A DNA stretch of 43,013 nt, from positions 1 to 43,013 of the forward strand of contig NZ_JANZYP010000080.1 in the NCBI RefSeq assembly GCF_025506355.1. The letters run 5' to 3'. Both the position numbers and the translations under genes were made by a program. Shown piece by piece: positions 23,713 to 31,861 of the stretch. The notes under the pieces are model-generated. The model worked only from the letters and a program-made list of their open reading frames with translations, searched no databases and had not been told where the DNA came from. Origin of the DNA: Sphaerisporangium corydalis (GTDB taxonomy: Bacteria; Actinomycetota; Actinomycetes; Streptosporangiales; Streptosporangiaceae). Positions within the stretch are counted from its first letter, which is position 1, and each line of letters opens with the position of its first letter.

Positions 23713-24624
23713 ATGGCAGTCATCGAGGTCACCGATCTCCACAAGAGGTACGCGGATCTGACGGTTCTGGACAGGGTGTCGTTCTCCGTGACGGAGGGCG
23801 AGATCTTCGGCATCCTCGGGCCCAACGGCACCGGCAAGACCACCGCCGTGGAGTGCGTGGAGGGGCTGCGGCGGCCGGACGGCGGGTCGATCAGGGTGCT
23901 GGGGCTCGACCCGGTCAAGGACGGGCGGCGGCTGCGTGAGCGGATCGGCGTGCAGCTCCAGGACACGCAGTTGCCGGAGAACATCAAGGTGTGGGAGGCG
24001 CTGGACCTCTACGCCTCCTTCTACGCCAAGCCGCGCGACTGGCGCGAGCTTCTCGAGGAGTGGGGGCTGGCCGACAAGCGCACCGCCCGTTTCGGGAAAC
24101 TGTCGGGTGGCCAGAAGCAGCGGTTGTTCATCGCCCTGGCGCTGGTCGGCAGCCCGACGGTGGCCTTTCTCGACGAGCTGACCACCGGACTCGACCCGCA
24201 GGCCCGCCGTGCCACGTGGGAGCTGATCAAGCGGGTCCGCGCGAGCGGCGTGACGGTGGTGCTGGTCAGCCACTTCATGGACGAGGTGGAAGAGCTCTGC
24301 GACAGGGTCGCGGTGTTCGACGGCGGCCGTGTCGTCGCCATCGACACCCCGGCCGGGCTGGTCGACGGGACCGACGCCGAGCACCACATGAGGTTCACGC
24401 TGATGGACGGCGACCTGGTCGAACTCGGCGACCTGCCTGGCGTCACCGGCGTGAGCAGGAACGGAAACCGGGTGGTCGTCAGGGGCCGAGGTGACTTCGC
24501 CACGGCCGTCACCGGCCGGCTCGCCCGGCATCACATCCTGGTCAGCGACCTGCGCATCGACAAGCGCACCCTCGACGACGCGTTCATCGCGCTGACCGGC
24601 CGTTCGTTCGGCCCCACCCACTGA
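23713..24624 (+). CDS. ABC exporter ATPase (DrrA/CcmA-like)
   Basis: 303 residues. Walker A GPNGTGKTT (36-44), signature LSGGQKQRLFIALAL, Walker B TVAFLDELTTGLDP and the His-loop VLVSHFMDE. The C-terminal 70 residues are the DUF4162-like extension of drug-exporter ATPases (VVVRGRGDFATAVTGRLA, DDAFIALTGR). The gene opens a four-gene unit with a permease 12 nt later, then a kinase and regulator. This layout resembles self-regulated antibiotic-resistance exporters (LnrLMN/DrrAB types). ATG 23713. Confidence 0.93.
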   Translation: MAVIEVTDLHKRYADLTVLDRVSFSVTEGEIFGILGPNGTGKTTAVECVEGLRRPDGGSIRVLGLDPVKDGRRLRERIGVQLQDTQLPENIKVWEALDLYASFYAKPRDWRELLEEWGLADKRTARFGKLSGGQKQRLFIALALVGSPTVAFLDELTTGLDPQARRATWELIKRVRASGVTVVLVSHFMDEVEELCDRVAVFDGGRVVAIDTPAGLVDGTDAEHHMRFTLMDGDLVELGDLPGVTGVSRNGNRVVVRGRGDFATAVTGRLARHHILVSDLRIDKRTLDDAFIALTGRSFGPTH

Positions 24625-24636
24625 CGGAGGACCACC

Positions 24637-25332
24637 ATGACCAAGCTCACCTTCGTCGAACTGAAGCTGCTGGTCCGGGAGCCGGGAGCGATGTTCTCGC
24701 TTCTCATCCCGCTGTTCATTCTGGTGATCTTCGGAAGCTCGATCGGGCCGGGCGACACCATGCTCCTGCCGATGGCGCTCGCGATCGCCGTCGGCCTCGT
24801 GGGCCTGTACATGCTGCCCACCACCATGGCCACCTACCGCGAGAGGGGCATCCTGCGCAGGCTTTCGAGCACGCCGGTACGTCCCGCGAGCATGCTGGTC
24901 GTGCAACTGATCCTGCAGTTCGTCCTCGCGGTGGTCTCCTGCGGCCTGCTGGTGATCTTCGCAGGCACCGTCCTGGGCGCTCACCTGCCCACCCGGGGGC
25001 CGTTGATCGCGGTGACGTTCCTGCTCGGCACGGCGGCGATGTTCGCCATCGGGCTGCTCATCGCGGCCCTGGCCCCGAACGGGCGGGCCGCCAACGGGGT
25101 GGGTGTCCTGCTGTACTTCCCGATGGCGTTTCTCGCGGGACTGATGCAGCCCACGGATAAAATGCCCGTTATCTTGGCTCGTATTGGCGAATACACCCCT
25201 TTGGGGGCTTTCCGGCAGAGCATGCAGGATGTCTGGGCGGGCGGCGCCCCCGATCCGCTGATGTTGGTGGTGATGGCCGCGTACGCCCTGGTCATCAGCA
25301 TCGCCGCGGCCAAGTTCTTCCGCTGGGAGTGA
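24637..25332 (+). CDS. ABC-2 type exporter permease
   Basis: 231 residues with about six hydrophobic helices (first at 18-35, LFSLLIPLFILVIFGSSI-like) and the ABC-2 motif RERGILRRLSSTPVRP in the first cytoplasmic loop. C-terminal PLGAFRQSMQDVW matches the conserved region before the last helix. GGAGG is 6 nt before ATG 24637. A stretch of about 20 codons (25154-25215) uses A/T-ending codons unlike its surroundings. It pairs with the preceding ATPase to form a half- or full-exporter. Confidence 0.93.
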   Translation: MTKLTFVELKLLVREPGAMFSLLIPLFILVIFGSSIGPGDTMLLPMALAIAVGLVGLYMLPTTMATYRERGILRRLSSTPVRPASMLVVQLILQFVLAVVSCGLLVIFAGTVLGAHLPTRGPLIAVTFLLGTAAMFAIGLLIAALAPNGRAANGVGVLLYFPMAFLAGLMQPTDKMPVILARIGEYTPLGAFRQSMQDVWAGGAPDPLMLVVMAAYALVISIAAAKFFRWE

Positions 25333-25335
25333 GAG

Positions 25336-26499
25336 ATGACCGGGCGGCTCGACCAGTGGGAGAAACTCCTGGACCGCCAGATGGCGGCCGCGCCGTACAT
25401 CCTGCTGACGATCTCCACCGTGCTCGCCCTCCTCGTGAACGGCCGGTCGTGGCAGACGATCGCGCTGGCCGCGTCGGCCGCCGCCTGGATCCGGCTGGTG
25501 CCGCGAGGCGTGGTCTACGTGACGGGCCTGGTGGTCCTGGTCGGAGTGCTCTGCACGCAGGGGATATGGTTCGCCAGCTTCTTCGGCTTCGCCGGGTACC
25601 TGCACTCATGGCAGTACCTGAACGGCACGTGGCGGTTCGCCGGGGTGACCGCCACGGCGGCGATCAGCGTCGCGGCGTACAACGGCGGGTTGCCCGACCC
25701 CACCCCATCCGCGATCTTCACCTACCTGTTCTTCACCGCCGCCATCGTGACCGTGGTCGGCCTGTTCAGCTTCTTCGGCGACATCACGGCCGAGCGCAGC
25801 GCCGAGCGGAAGCGGACCGTGGCGCAGCTTGAGAAGGCGATGAAGGAGAACACCGGTCTCCAGGCCCAGCTCCTGGTACAGGCGCGGGAGGCGGGTGTGC
25901 TGGACGAGCGGCAGCGCATGGCGGCGGAGATCCACGACACCCTCGCCCAGGGCCTGGCCGGCATCATCACCCAGCTCCAGGCGGCGCAGCGGGCCGAGGA
26001 CTGGCGGCACCGCGTGGACAACGCCGTACGGCTGGCGCGGGAGAGCCTCACCGAAGCGCGGCGCTCCGTCAACGCGGTCGGACCCGGCCAGCTGGAGACG
26101 ACGCCGTTGCCCGAGGCGTTGCGCGAGCTCGTGGCCCGGTGGAGCGAGCTCAACGGGGTGCGCGCCGACGTCACCATGACCGGTACGGTCCGTCCCATGC
26201 ATCCGGTGGTGGAGGAGACCCTGCTCCGCACCGCGCAGGAGGCCCTGGCCAACGCGGCCAAGCACGCGGGCGCGTCCCGGGTCGGGCTGACCGTTTCGTA
26301 CATGGAGGACGTGGTCACCCTGGACGTGCGCGACGACGGCGCCGGATTCGACCCGGAACGCGTCCGGGACGGCGGCGGCTTCGGCCTGACCTCGATGCGC
26401 ACGCGCGTCAGCCGCCTGGCGGGCACCCTGGAGATCGAGTCGGAGCCCGGTGGCGGCACCGCCATCTCGGCCAGCGTTCCGGCGATGGCCCGTGGCTGA
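25336..26499 (+). CDS. Sensor histidine kinase of the exporter operon
   Basis: 387 residues. The N-terminal half has five or six hydrophobic helices (about 20-145) with very short loops. A coiled stretch (150-190) leads to the HisKA_3 box RQRMAAEIHDTLAQGLAGII with phospho-accepting His200. The HATPase domain has QEALANAAKHAGAS, DDGAGFDPE and GFGLTSMRTRV. Such intramembrane sensors often detect the drug or the working exporter itself. It begins 3 nt after the permease stop and overlaps the regulator by 8 nt, so all four genes are one operon. Confidence 0.94.
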   Translation: MTGRLDQWEKLLDRQMAAAPYILLTISTVLALLVNGRSWQTIALAASAAAWIRLVPRGVVYVTGLVVLVGVLCTQGIWFASFFGFAGYLHSWQYLNGTWRFAGVTATAAISVAAYNGGLPDPTPSAIFTYLFFTAAIVTVVGLFSFFGDITAERSAERKRTVAQLEKAMKENTGLQAQLLVQAREAGVLDERQRMAAEIHDTLAQGLAGIITQLQAAQRAEDWRHRVDNAVRLARESLTEARRSVNAVGPGQLETTPLPEALRELVARWSELNGVRADVTMTGTVRPMHPVVEETLLRTAQEALANAAKHAGASRVGLTVSYMEDVVTLDVRDDGAGFDPERVRDGGGFGLTSMRTRVSRLAGTLEIESEPGGGTAISASVPAMARG

Positions 26500-27133
26500 G
26501 CCCCCGATCCGGTTGCTGATCGCCGACGACCACCCCATCGTCCGTGACGGCCTCCGCGGCATGTTCGCCGGCGACCCGGGCTTCGAGGTGCTCGCCGAGG
26601 CCGGAGACGGCGCGCAGGCGGTCGAGCTCGCACGGGCCCTGAAGCCGGACGTGATCCTCATGGACCTGCGGATGCCGAAGATGGACGGCGTCGCGGCCAT
26701 CAAGGAACTCGCGCGGCTCGGGGTCACGGCACGCGTCCTCGTCCTCACCACCTACGACACCGACAAGGACGTCCTGACGGCCATCGAGGCCGGCGCCACC
26801 GGCTACCTGCTCAAGGACACCCAGCGCGACGACCTCATCCGCGCCGTCCGTACGGCGAGGCGGGGCGAGGCCGTGCTGTCCCCGTCGGTGGCCACCCGCC
26901 TCCTCGGTCAGGTACGCGCTCCCGCCGACCCGCTGAGCGCGCGGGAACTGGAGGTCCTGGACCTCATCGCCCAGGGCACCACCAACCGCGAGGTCGCCGC
27001 GCGCCTTTTCGTCAGCGAGGCCACCGTCAAGAGCCACCTGCTGCACATCTACCTCAAACTCGGCGTGAACGACCGCGCGGCCGCCGTCGCCGTCGCCTTT
27101 CGCCGAGGCCTGCTCGACCTGGAGAACGACTGA
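26492..27133 (+). CDS. NarL/LuxR-type response regulator of the exporter operon
   Basis: 213 residues from GTG 26492, within the kinase 3' end. Receiver domain with D12-D13, phospho-acceptor D58 (VILMDLRMPK) and Lys in YLLKDTQRDD. LuxR helix-turn-helix LSARELEVLDLIAQGTTNRE and ATVKSHLLHIYLKLGV. It is the partner of the kinase just upstream and probably activates the exporter operon; no operator was identified in the 23521-23712 interval. Confidence 0.94.
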   Translation: MAEPPIRLLIADDHPIVRDGLRGMFAGDPGFEVLAEAGDGAQAVELARALKPDVILMDLRMPKMDGVAAIKELARLGVTARVLVLTTYDTDKDVLTAIEAGATGYLLKDTQRDDLIRAVRTARRGEAVLSPSVATRLLGQVRAPADPLSARELEVLDLIAQGTTNREVAARLFVSEATVKSHLLHIYLKLGVNDRAAAVAVAFRRGLLDLEND

Positions 27134-27174
27134 CGACGCGGAAACCCGTCGCGTATCCGATGTCTCGCGCGGAC

Positions 27175-27199
27175 AACCTCCGGGCGTGCTCGATGCGTC
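27175..27199 (+). promoter_or_regulatory. Candidate ECF-type autoregulatory promoter
   Basis: AACC (27175-27178) and CGTC (27196-27199) are 17 nt apart, resembling the AAC...CGTC promoters read by many ECF sigma factors. It lies just before the sigma gene, so the sigma factor may drive its own transcription. A start here would exclude the GTG at 27186 and favour the TTG at 27234. Confidence 0.4.
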
Positions 27200-27233
27200 A
27201 GTACCGTCAACGGGCGGTGGCTGGAGGCAGGGT

Positions 27234-27725
27234 TTGGCAGATCGAGCGATCTACGCGGATTTCGTGGCGACGCGGTCCGATCGGTTGCTGCGCGTCGCGT
27301 ACATGCTGACGCACGACTGGGCGACCGCGGAGGACCTCCTCCAGGAGTCGCTGGTCAAGACGTGGTTCGCCTGGCCGAGATTGAGCGAGCCGGAAGCGTA
27401 CGCGCGCAAGGTGCTGGTGACGACGTATGTCTCCTGGCGGCGAAGGCGCTGGCGGCACGAGCTCCCGAGCGATGAGCTGCCGGAAGGCGTACGCGCCGGT
27501 GACGGAAGCGAGAAATCGGATGAGCGCGACGCGATGTGGCGTGCCCTCGGCAGGCTGCCGGTGAGACAGCGCGCGGTGATGGTGCTGCGCTTCTACGAAG
27601 ATCTCTCGCTGGCCGAGGCGGCCGATGTGCTCGGTTGCGGGATCGGCACGGTCAAGAGCCAGACCGCGAAAGCGCTGGCCAAGCTGCGAATGGACGACTC
27701 GATCGTGAAGGAGCTGTGTCGATGA
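27234..27725 (+). CDS. SigE-family ECF RNA polymerase sigma factor
   Basis: 163 residues. Region 2: FVATRSDRLLRVAYMLTHDW, AEDLLQESLVKTWFAW, RKVLVTTYVSWRRRRW. Region 4: LPVRQRAVMVLRFYEDLSLA then AADVLGCGIGTVKSQTAKAL. This is the actinobacterial SigE-family (TIGR02983-like) group. TTG 27234 is chosen because GGAGG stands 6 nt upstream, while GTG 27186 has none. Its stop overlaps the following gene (ATGA), as is usual for sigma and partner. Confidence 0.93.
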   Translation: MADRAIYADFVATRSDRLLRVAYMLTHDWATAEDLLQESLVKTWFAWPRLSEPEAYARKVLVTTYVSWRRRRWRHELPSDELPEGVRAGDGSEKSDERDAMWRALGRLPVRQRAVMVLRFYEDLSLAEAADVLGCGIGTVKSQTAKALAKLRMDDSIVKELCR

Positions 27726-28774
27726 GCATGCATGAGTTGCGCAGTGTCCTGCGCGAGCGTGGCGATGACGCGCCCGCGCCGAATCCGGCGCGATACGCCC
27801 AGGTCGAGGCGCGCATCAGGCGAACCCGGCGGCGCCGGCGCGGCGCGGCGGCGGCCGCGGTACTGGCCGCGGTGAGCGTGATGGCCCTGCCGCTGGTGGA
27901 CCTGACGCCCGGCCGGCCCCGCGACACCACGACAGCGGCCGTGCGGCCGTCCCCCGACCTTCCTGGGCGGTTCACCGCCGACGACGGGGCCGAGTACACA
28001 CGCCTGGCCGTCACCAGGCTCGAGCCGCCCGGCCGGCCGAAGGCCATCGTTACGGTGCCGGTGTCGGGCAGACCTCTCGACATCGCGGCGACCTGCGACG
28101 GCGGTGAGAAGGCACAGGTCCCTCCCATCACCTCGATCGACGGGAAGGTGTCGATCGAATCGAGCTTCATCGGGCCGTGCACGAAGAAGATGACGCTGAA
28201 GCCGCTGTCAGTGCCCAAGGGCGCCAGTGAGGTGACGATCAAGTTCACCATAAGCCGGGGCGAACCTTCGGCCTGTGTGCAGGGCTCGGGCAAGAAGACC
28301 TGTGAACCCGTGACCGGACCGCAGGACCAAGCCGTCTGGCATTTCGCCATCTATGAGTGGCTGCCCGCGGAGACGCCCAGCCGGCCGCGGGCGCCCAAGG
28401 CTTTTCCCGAGCGTGTGGAGGGGGAGAAGCTCCTTGAGGTGCGGAACGGCACGTGGCCGCAGAACTCGGAGGCCACGTTCAAGGTCATGGGCAGGGGCCG
28501 CAAGCTGGGCCTGGACCAGCTCTGCACGGGTACGCTGGCCGACCGCATGCGTTACACCTACCAGGTGAACGGCCGCGACCTCGGCGTCGCCGGCGACTGC
28601 GCCGTATGGACGACCGGGTCGTACCCCATGGCGATCAGCGAATTCGACGCGCCCGCGGGTAAGTGGATCACGGTGCGGCTCAGGTGGGAAATGCCCGGCG
28701 CGCCGACCGGCCGGCCCGTCCGATGGTCGGTCGGGCTCTTCGAGCAGGTGAAGAAAGGGGACCCGAGGCCATGA
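27722..28774 (+). CDS. Membrane-anchored partner of the SigE-family sigma factor (hypothetical)
   Basis: 350 residues. A short N-terminal segment (MSMHELRSVLRERGDDAPAP) is followed by a very basic run (RRTRRRRR), one transmembrane helix (about 41-60) and an extracytoplasmic region of roughly 280 residues with two repeats of a beta-rich module; Cys pairs occur at CDGG/GPCTKK and ACVQ/KTCE. The ATG overlaps the sigma stop by 4 nt. This gene position is that of anti-sigma factors, and the N-terminus is short but could bind the sigma; there is no recognisable zinc anti-sigma motif. Anti-sigma function is inference. Confidence 0.75.
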   Translation: MSMHELRSVLRERGDDAPAPNPARYAQVEARIRRTRRRRRGAAAAAVLAAVSVMALPLVDLTPGRPRDTTTAAVRPSPDLPGRFTADDGAEYTRLAVTRLEPPGRPKAIVTVPVSGRPLDIAATCDGGEKAQVPPITSIDGKVSIESSFIGPCTKKMTLKPLSVPKGASEVTIKFTISRGEPSACVQGSGKKTCEPVTGPQDQAVWHFAIYEWLPAETPSRPRAPKAFPERVEGEKLLEVRNGTWPQNSEATFKVMGRGRKLGLDQLCTGTLADRMRYTYQVNGRDLGVAGDCAVWTTGSYPMAISEFDAPAGKWITVRLRWEMPGAPTGRPVRWSVGLFEQVKKGDPRP

Positions 28775-28840
28775 TGGCCCGCCGTCCCGGCTTGTGAGCG
28801 GCCTGGACCATCGGCGGAGAAACGGTCACCGGGGAGTGCG

Positions 28841-29278
28841 TCACGAGGTGTGCATCAGCGGGACGATGGCCTCGCGTACGGAGGGGCCGATCGGGCTGGG
28901 GTTCAGGGTCGTCTGGTCGATCTTCACCTGGACGCGGCGGCCTTCGGCGTGGACGACCGTGTGGTCCCCGGACAGGACGCGGAAGCGGTACACCACGCTG
29001 GTCGTGCCGAGGTGTTCGACCCAGAAGTGGACGGCGACCTCGCCCACCGTGGTGACGGGGACGTGGTAGGTGATGGTGAACTCGCGCACCACGAAGAAGA
29101 CCTCGGCGAAGTGCGGCAGGGCCGGGTCGAACGGCCAGCCGTGCGTGGCCCAGTATGCCGTGAGCGCGCGTTCCAGCAGCAGCACGTAGCGGCCGTTGTG
29201 GACGACGCCCATCGCGTCGAGGTCCTCGAAGTGGATCTGGACGGGCTGGGTGTGCCCGATGCGCAGGGCGGTGGTCAT
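28841..29278 (-). CDS. Acyl-CoA thioesterase (4HBT hotdog fold)
   Basis: 145 residues. The 4-hydroxybenzoyl-CoA-thioesterase signature DLDAMGVVHNGRYVLLLERA holds the catalytic Asp/His-type site. Hotdog strands TITYHVPVTTVGEVAVHFWV and VVYRFRVLSGD follow. Members hydrolyse acyl-CoA or act in fatty-acid or aromatic metabolism. The ATG at 29278 begins one base after the TetR stop codon, with GGAGG 6 nt upstream inside the TetR gene, so it is coupled to TetR and likely under its control. Confidence 0.93.
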   Translation of the reverse strand: MTTALRIGHTQPVQIHFEDLDAMGVVHNGRYVLLLERALTAYWATHGWPFDPALPHFAEVFFVVREFTITYHVPVTTVGEVAVHFWVEHLGTTSVVYRFRVLSGDHTVVHAEGRRVQVKIDQTTLNPSPIGPSVREAIVPLMHTS

Positions 29279-29279
29279 T

Positions 29280-29909
29280 TCAGGCCTCCGGTAGGACGCT
29301 GGGGTCGGTCGCGAGGGCCCGGAGCCGGTCGAGCACGGCGCGCCGGGCGTAGAGGTAGCTGCGTTCACGGCGGAGCAGGTGGTGGTGGACGACCACGGCC
29401 TCGCCGAGCGCCTCGACCTCGAAGGCGAGCTGGCCGGCGTCGGTGCCGGGCCGGAGCTCTCCCCGTTCGACGGCCTGCGTGGTGAGCCGGTTCAGCAGGT
29501 CCATCCACTCGTCCTTGGCCTGGACGACGGAGTCGCGGACGGGACCCGGCCGGTCGTCGAGTTCGGCGCCGACGGCGGCGAAGAAGCAGCCGCCGGGGAG
29601 CGTCCCGGCCTCGTAGAAGGCCAGGCGGCGTTCGTGCAGGGCCCAGAGCCGCGGCAACCCCTTGGGGGCGCGCAGCGCGGGCCGGACGATCTGCTCGATG
29701 AACTGCCGGCGGGCGTGCTCGATGATCGCGAGCTGGAGACCCTGCTTGTCCGGCCAGTGCACGAAAAGCCCCGATTTGCTGACGCCGAGGGTCTGCGCGA
29801 GCCGGGCGAGGGACAGGCCCTCAAGACCCTCCACCGAGGCCAGTGAGACCCCGGTGTCCAGCACGGCCTGGCGGGTCCGTTCCCCGCGCAGAAGTCGTCC
29901 GTCGATCAT
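29280..29909 (-). CDS. TetR-family transcriptional repressor
   Basis: 209 residues. N-terminal TetR helix-turn-helix: RTRQAVLDTGVSLASVEGLE, LSLARLAQTLGVSKSGLFVH and WPDKQGLQLAIIEHA. The C-terminal ligand domain is mostly helical (TetR_C_16-like). It forms an operon with the thioesterase, overlapping nearly end to start. A perfect inverted repeat lies 23 nt upstream of its ATG, as expected for an autoregulator. The effector may be an acyl-CoA or related compound, by analogy with neighbours. Confidence 0.95.
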   Translation of the reverse strand: MIDGRLLRGERTRQAVLDTGVSLASVEGLEGLSLARLAQTLGVSKSGLFVHWPDKQGLQLAIIEHARRQFIEQIVRPALRAPKGLPRLWALHERRLAFYEAGTLPGGCFFAAVGAELDDRPGPVRDSVVQAKDEWMDLLNRLTTQAVERGELRPGTDAGQLAFEVEALGEAVVVHHHLLRRERSYLYARRAVLDRLRALATDPSVLPEA

Positions 29910-29931
29910 GCCCCGACTCTACCAAACAATC

Positions 29932-29945
29932 TGACCGACCGGTCA
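29932..29945. promoter_or_regulatory. TetR operator (palindrome TGACCG-AC-CGGTCA)
   Basis: A perfect 6-bp inverted repeat with 2-nt spacer, followed by AT-rich sequence (ATATTTAT), located in the leader of the TetR-thioesterase operon. TGACCGACCGGTCA-like boxes are common TetR-family operators (AcrR/QacR type), so autorepression is likely. It may also influence the divergent kinase gene at 30138. Confidence 0.75.
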
Positions 29946-30137
29946 TCAATATTTATCGACGTGCACCACGCCCGGCCTGGCGACAGGGGTGTTTCGGCGG
30001 GGCCGAGATGAGGGTTGTGGTCGCCGACCTCCAGGTGGAAGGCGGTGGAATGTCGTCGTTCTCCGGCGCCGGTCCAGGGCCACGGACTACGGTGGGCCGG
30101 GGCATAGGGTGATCATCCGATTGTGCGGGGTGAAGCG

Positions 30138-31814
30138 GTGACGGTTCCTCGCGTGCTGAGGTCCGGCGAGCCCGAAAGCATCGGTGACTACCGGATCTCC
30201 ACGCTGCTCGGCGAAGGCGGCCAGGGCACGGTCTACCTCGGGCGATCAGCCGACGGGACGCAGGTGGCCATCAAGCTGCTGCACGCCCGGTTCTCCCCCG
30301 ACGCCGAGGTCAGGCGGCGGTTCCTGCGCGAGGCCGAGGTCGCGGCGAGCGTCGCCGCGTTCTGCACGGCCAGGGTGATCAGCACGGGCATGGCGGGCGA
30401 CCGGCCGTACATCGTCAGCGAGTACGTCCCCGGCCCTTCGCTCGACCACCTTGTCAAGACGGACGGGCCGCGCACCGGCAGCGGGCTGGAACGGCTGGCG
30501 GTCGCCACACTCACCGCGCTGGCCTCGATCCACCAGGTCGGGATCGTGCACCGGGACTTCAAGCCGGCCAACGTGATCCTCGGCCCCGAGGGCCCGGTGG
30601 TGATCGACTTCGGCATCGCCCGCGCGCTCGACCACATGACGAGCAGCACCCACCTGGTCGGCACCCCCGCCTACATGTCGCCCGAGCAGTTCACCGAGGC
30701 GCCGGTCACGGTGGCGTCCGACATGTTCTCGTGGGCCAGCACGATGGTCTTCGCCGCGACGGGGCGGATGGCGTTCCCCGCCAAGGCCGTCCCGGCGATC
30801 CTGCACGCCATCCTGAACGGTCAGCCGGACGTCTCGGGCGTGCCCGATCCGTTGCGCGCGATCGTCCTCGCCTGCCTGGCCAAGGAGCCCTCGGCCCGCC
30901 CGCCCGCCGCGCGCCTGCTGCGCGACCTCACCGGCAACCACGCCACCCCCCGCACCCTCCTGGAGCGGCAGCCCGGCGGTCCGGGCACCGATCCAGGGTC
31001 ACCGCCCGGTCCGGATCTCGAACCGACGTCGCCGGGGGTCAGGGCCGCCGGGACCAGGTCGTCCCGCGGACCGCTCGCGCGCCGGTGGCCGGTGCTCGCG
31101 GCGGCGGCCGCGGCCGTGGCGCTGGCCGTGACGGCGGCGGTGATCTTCGTACCCTCCTTGCACGGCGGCGACAAGGGGGCCGAGGCGGCCGCGCCGGGCG
31201 ACGGTACCTTCACCCTCGCGGCGTTCTCGCACGTCGACGTCCTCGACCGCTTCACCGACGACACCTCCGGCGCGTACGCCGCGTACCGGCCGGAGAACAA
31301 CGAGACCATCCCGGTGATCAGCAGCGGCGACGGCAGGTTCACCGGCGCCGACTCCGAGCCGTTCTTCGGCATGATCGCCGGGCCCGGGCTGCCGTCCTCG
31401 GGGACCGCGGTCAGCATCGTGACCGCCGGTACGTTCGCCGGCACCGGCGCGCCGGAGGACAGCATCTTCGTGGGCTGGGTGAAGGACGGGAACAGTTACG
31501 TGACCGCCTGGTACAACAACACCCGCAAACAGTCGGGGCTCAACGTGCAGGTGGGCGGCGCCTTCGTCAGCACTCCCGGCGAGACGCCGCTGACCCTGCG
31601 GCGGGGCGACCGCTTCGCACTCCTGCTCTCCGGCACGATGATCACCTCGTACGCGGAGAGCGCCGGGGTGTGGCGCCGGCTCGGCACCGCCGCCATCGGC
31701 GACGTCCTCACGACCGCGCAGGCACGGCAGCAGTACCGCTACGGCTTCGGGCTGCGCGGCTCGTCCGGCGGGATCAGCATCACCAGGACGGAGGGCCGCA
31801 GCGTCCCGAGCTAG
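30138..31814 (+). CDS. Receptor-like Ser/Thr protein kinase (Hanks type, PASTA-less)
   Basis: 558 residues from GTG 30138 (GGGGTGA just upstream); GTG 30123 would add five residues. Kinase domain about residues 15-270: Gly loop LGEGGQGTVYLG, catalytic Lys46 (VAIKLL), HRDFKPANV with Asp140, DFG 157-159 and SPEQ in the activation segment. A Pro/Gly linker leads to one transmembrane helix (about 318-342) and an extracytoplasmic beta-rich domain of about 200 residues (FTDDTSGAYAAY, NSYVTAWYNN, RFALLLSGTMI), which looks like a jelly-roll lectin-type sensor rather than PASTA. All catalytic residues are present. It is convergent with glpR; no cognate phosphatase is nearby. Confidence 0.93.
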   Translation: MTVPRVLRSGEPESIGDYRISTLLGEGGQGTVYLGRSADGTQVAIKLLHARFSPDAEVRRRFLREAEVAASVAAFCTARVISTGMAGDRPYIVSEYVPGPSLDHLVKTDGPRTGSGLERLAVATLTALASIHQVGIVHRDFKPANVILGPEGPVVIDFGIARALDHMTSSTHLVGTPAYMSPEQFTEAPVTVASDMFSWASTMVFAATGRMAFPAKAVPAILHAILNGQPDVSGVPDPLRAIVLACLAKEPSARPPAARLLRDLTGNHATPRTLLERQPGGPGTDPGSPPGPDLEPTSPGVRAAGTRSSRGPLARRWPVLAAAAAAVALAVTAAVIFVPSLHGGDKGAEAAAPGDGTFTLAAFSHVDVLDRFTDDTSGAYAAYRPENNETIPVISSGDGRFTGADSEPFFGMIAGPGLPSSGTAVSIVTAGTFAGTGAPEDSIFVGWVKDGNSYVTAWYNNTRKQSGLNVQVGGAFVSTPGETPLTLRRGDRFALLLSGTMITSYAESAGVWRRLGTAAIGDVLTTAQARQQYRYGFGLRGSSGGISITRTEGRSVPS

Positions 31815-31861
31815 GCTCTGACCGCCTCGCCACGGCCGACTCGGTGCCCGCCGAGGCTTGA

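Noticed and set aside
31824..31857. Terminator between the Ser/Thr kinase and glpR
   Set aside because: GCCTCG/CGAGGC pair over a 22-nt loop only; too weak to list as a feature.
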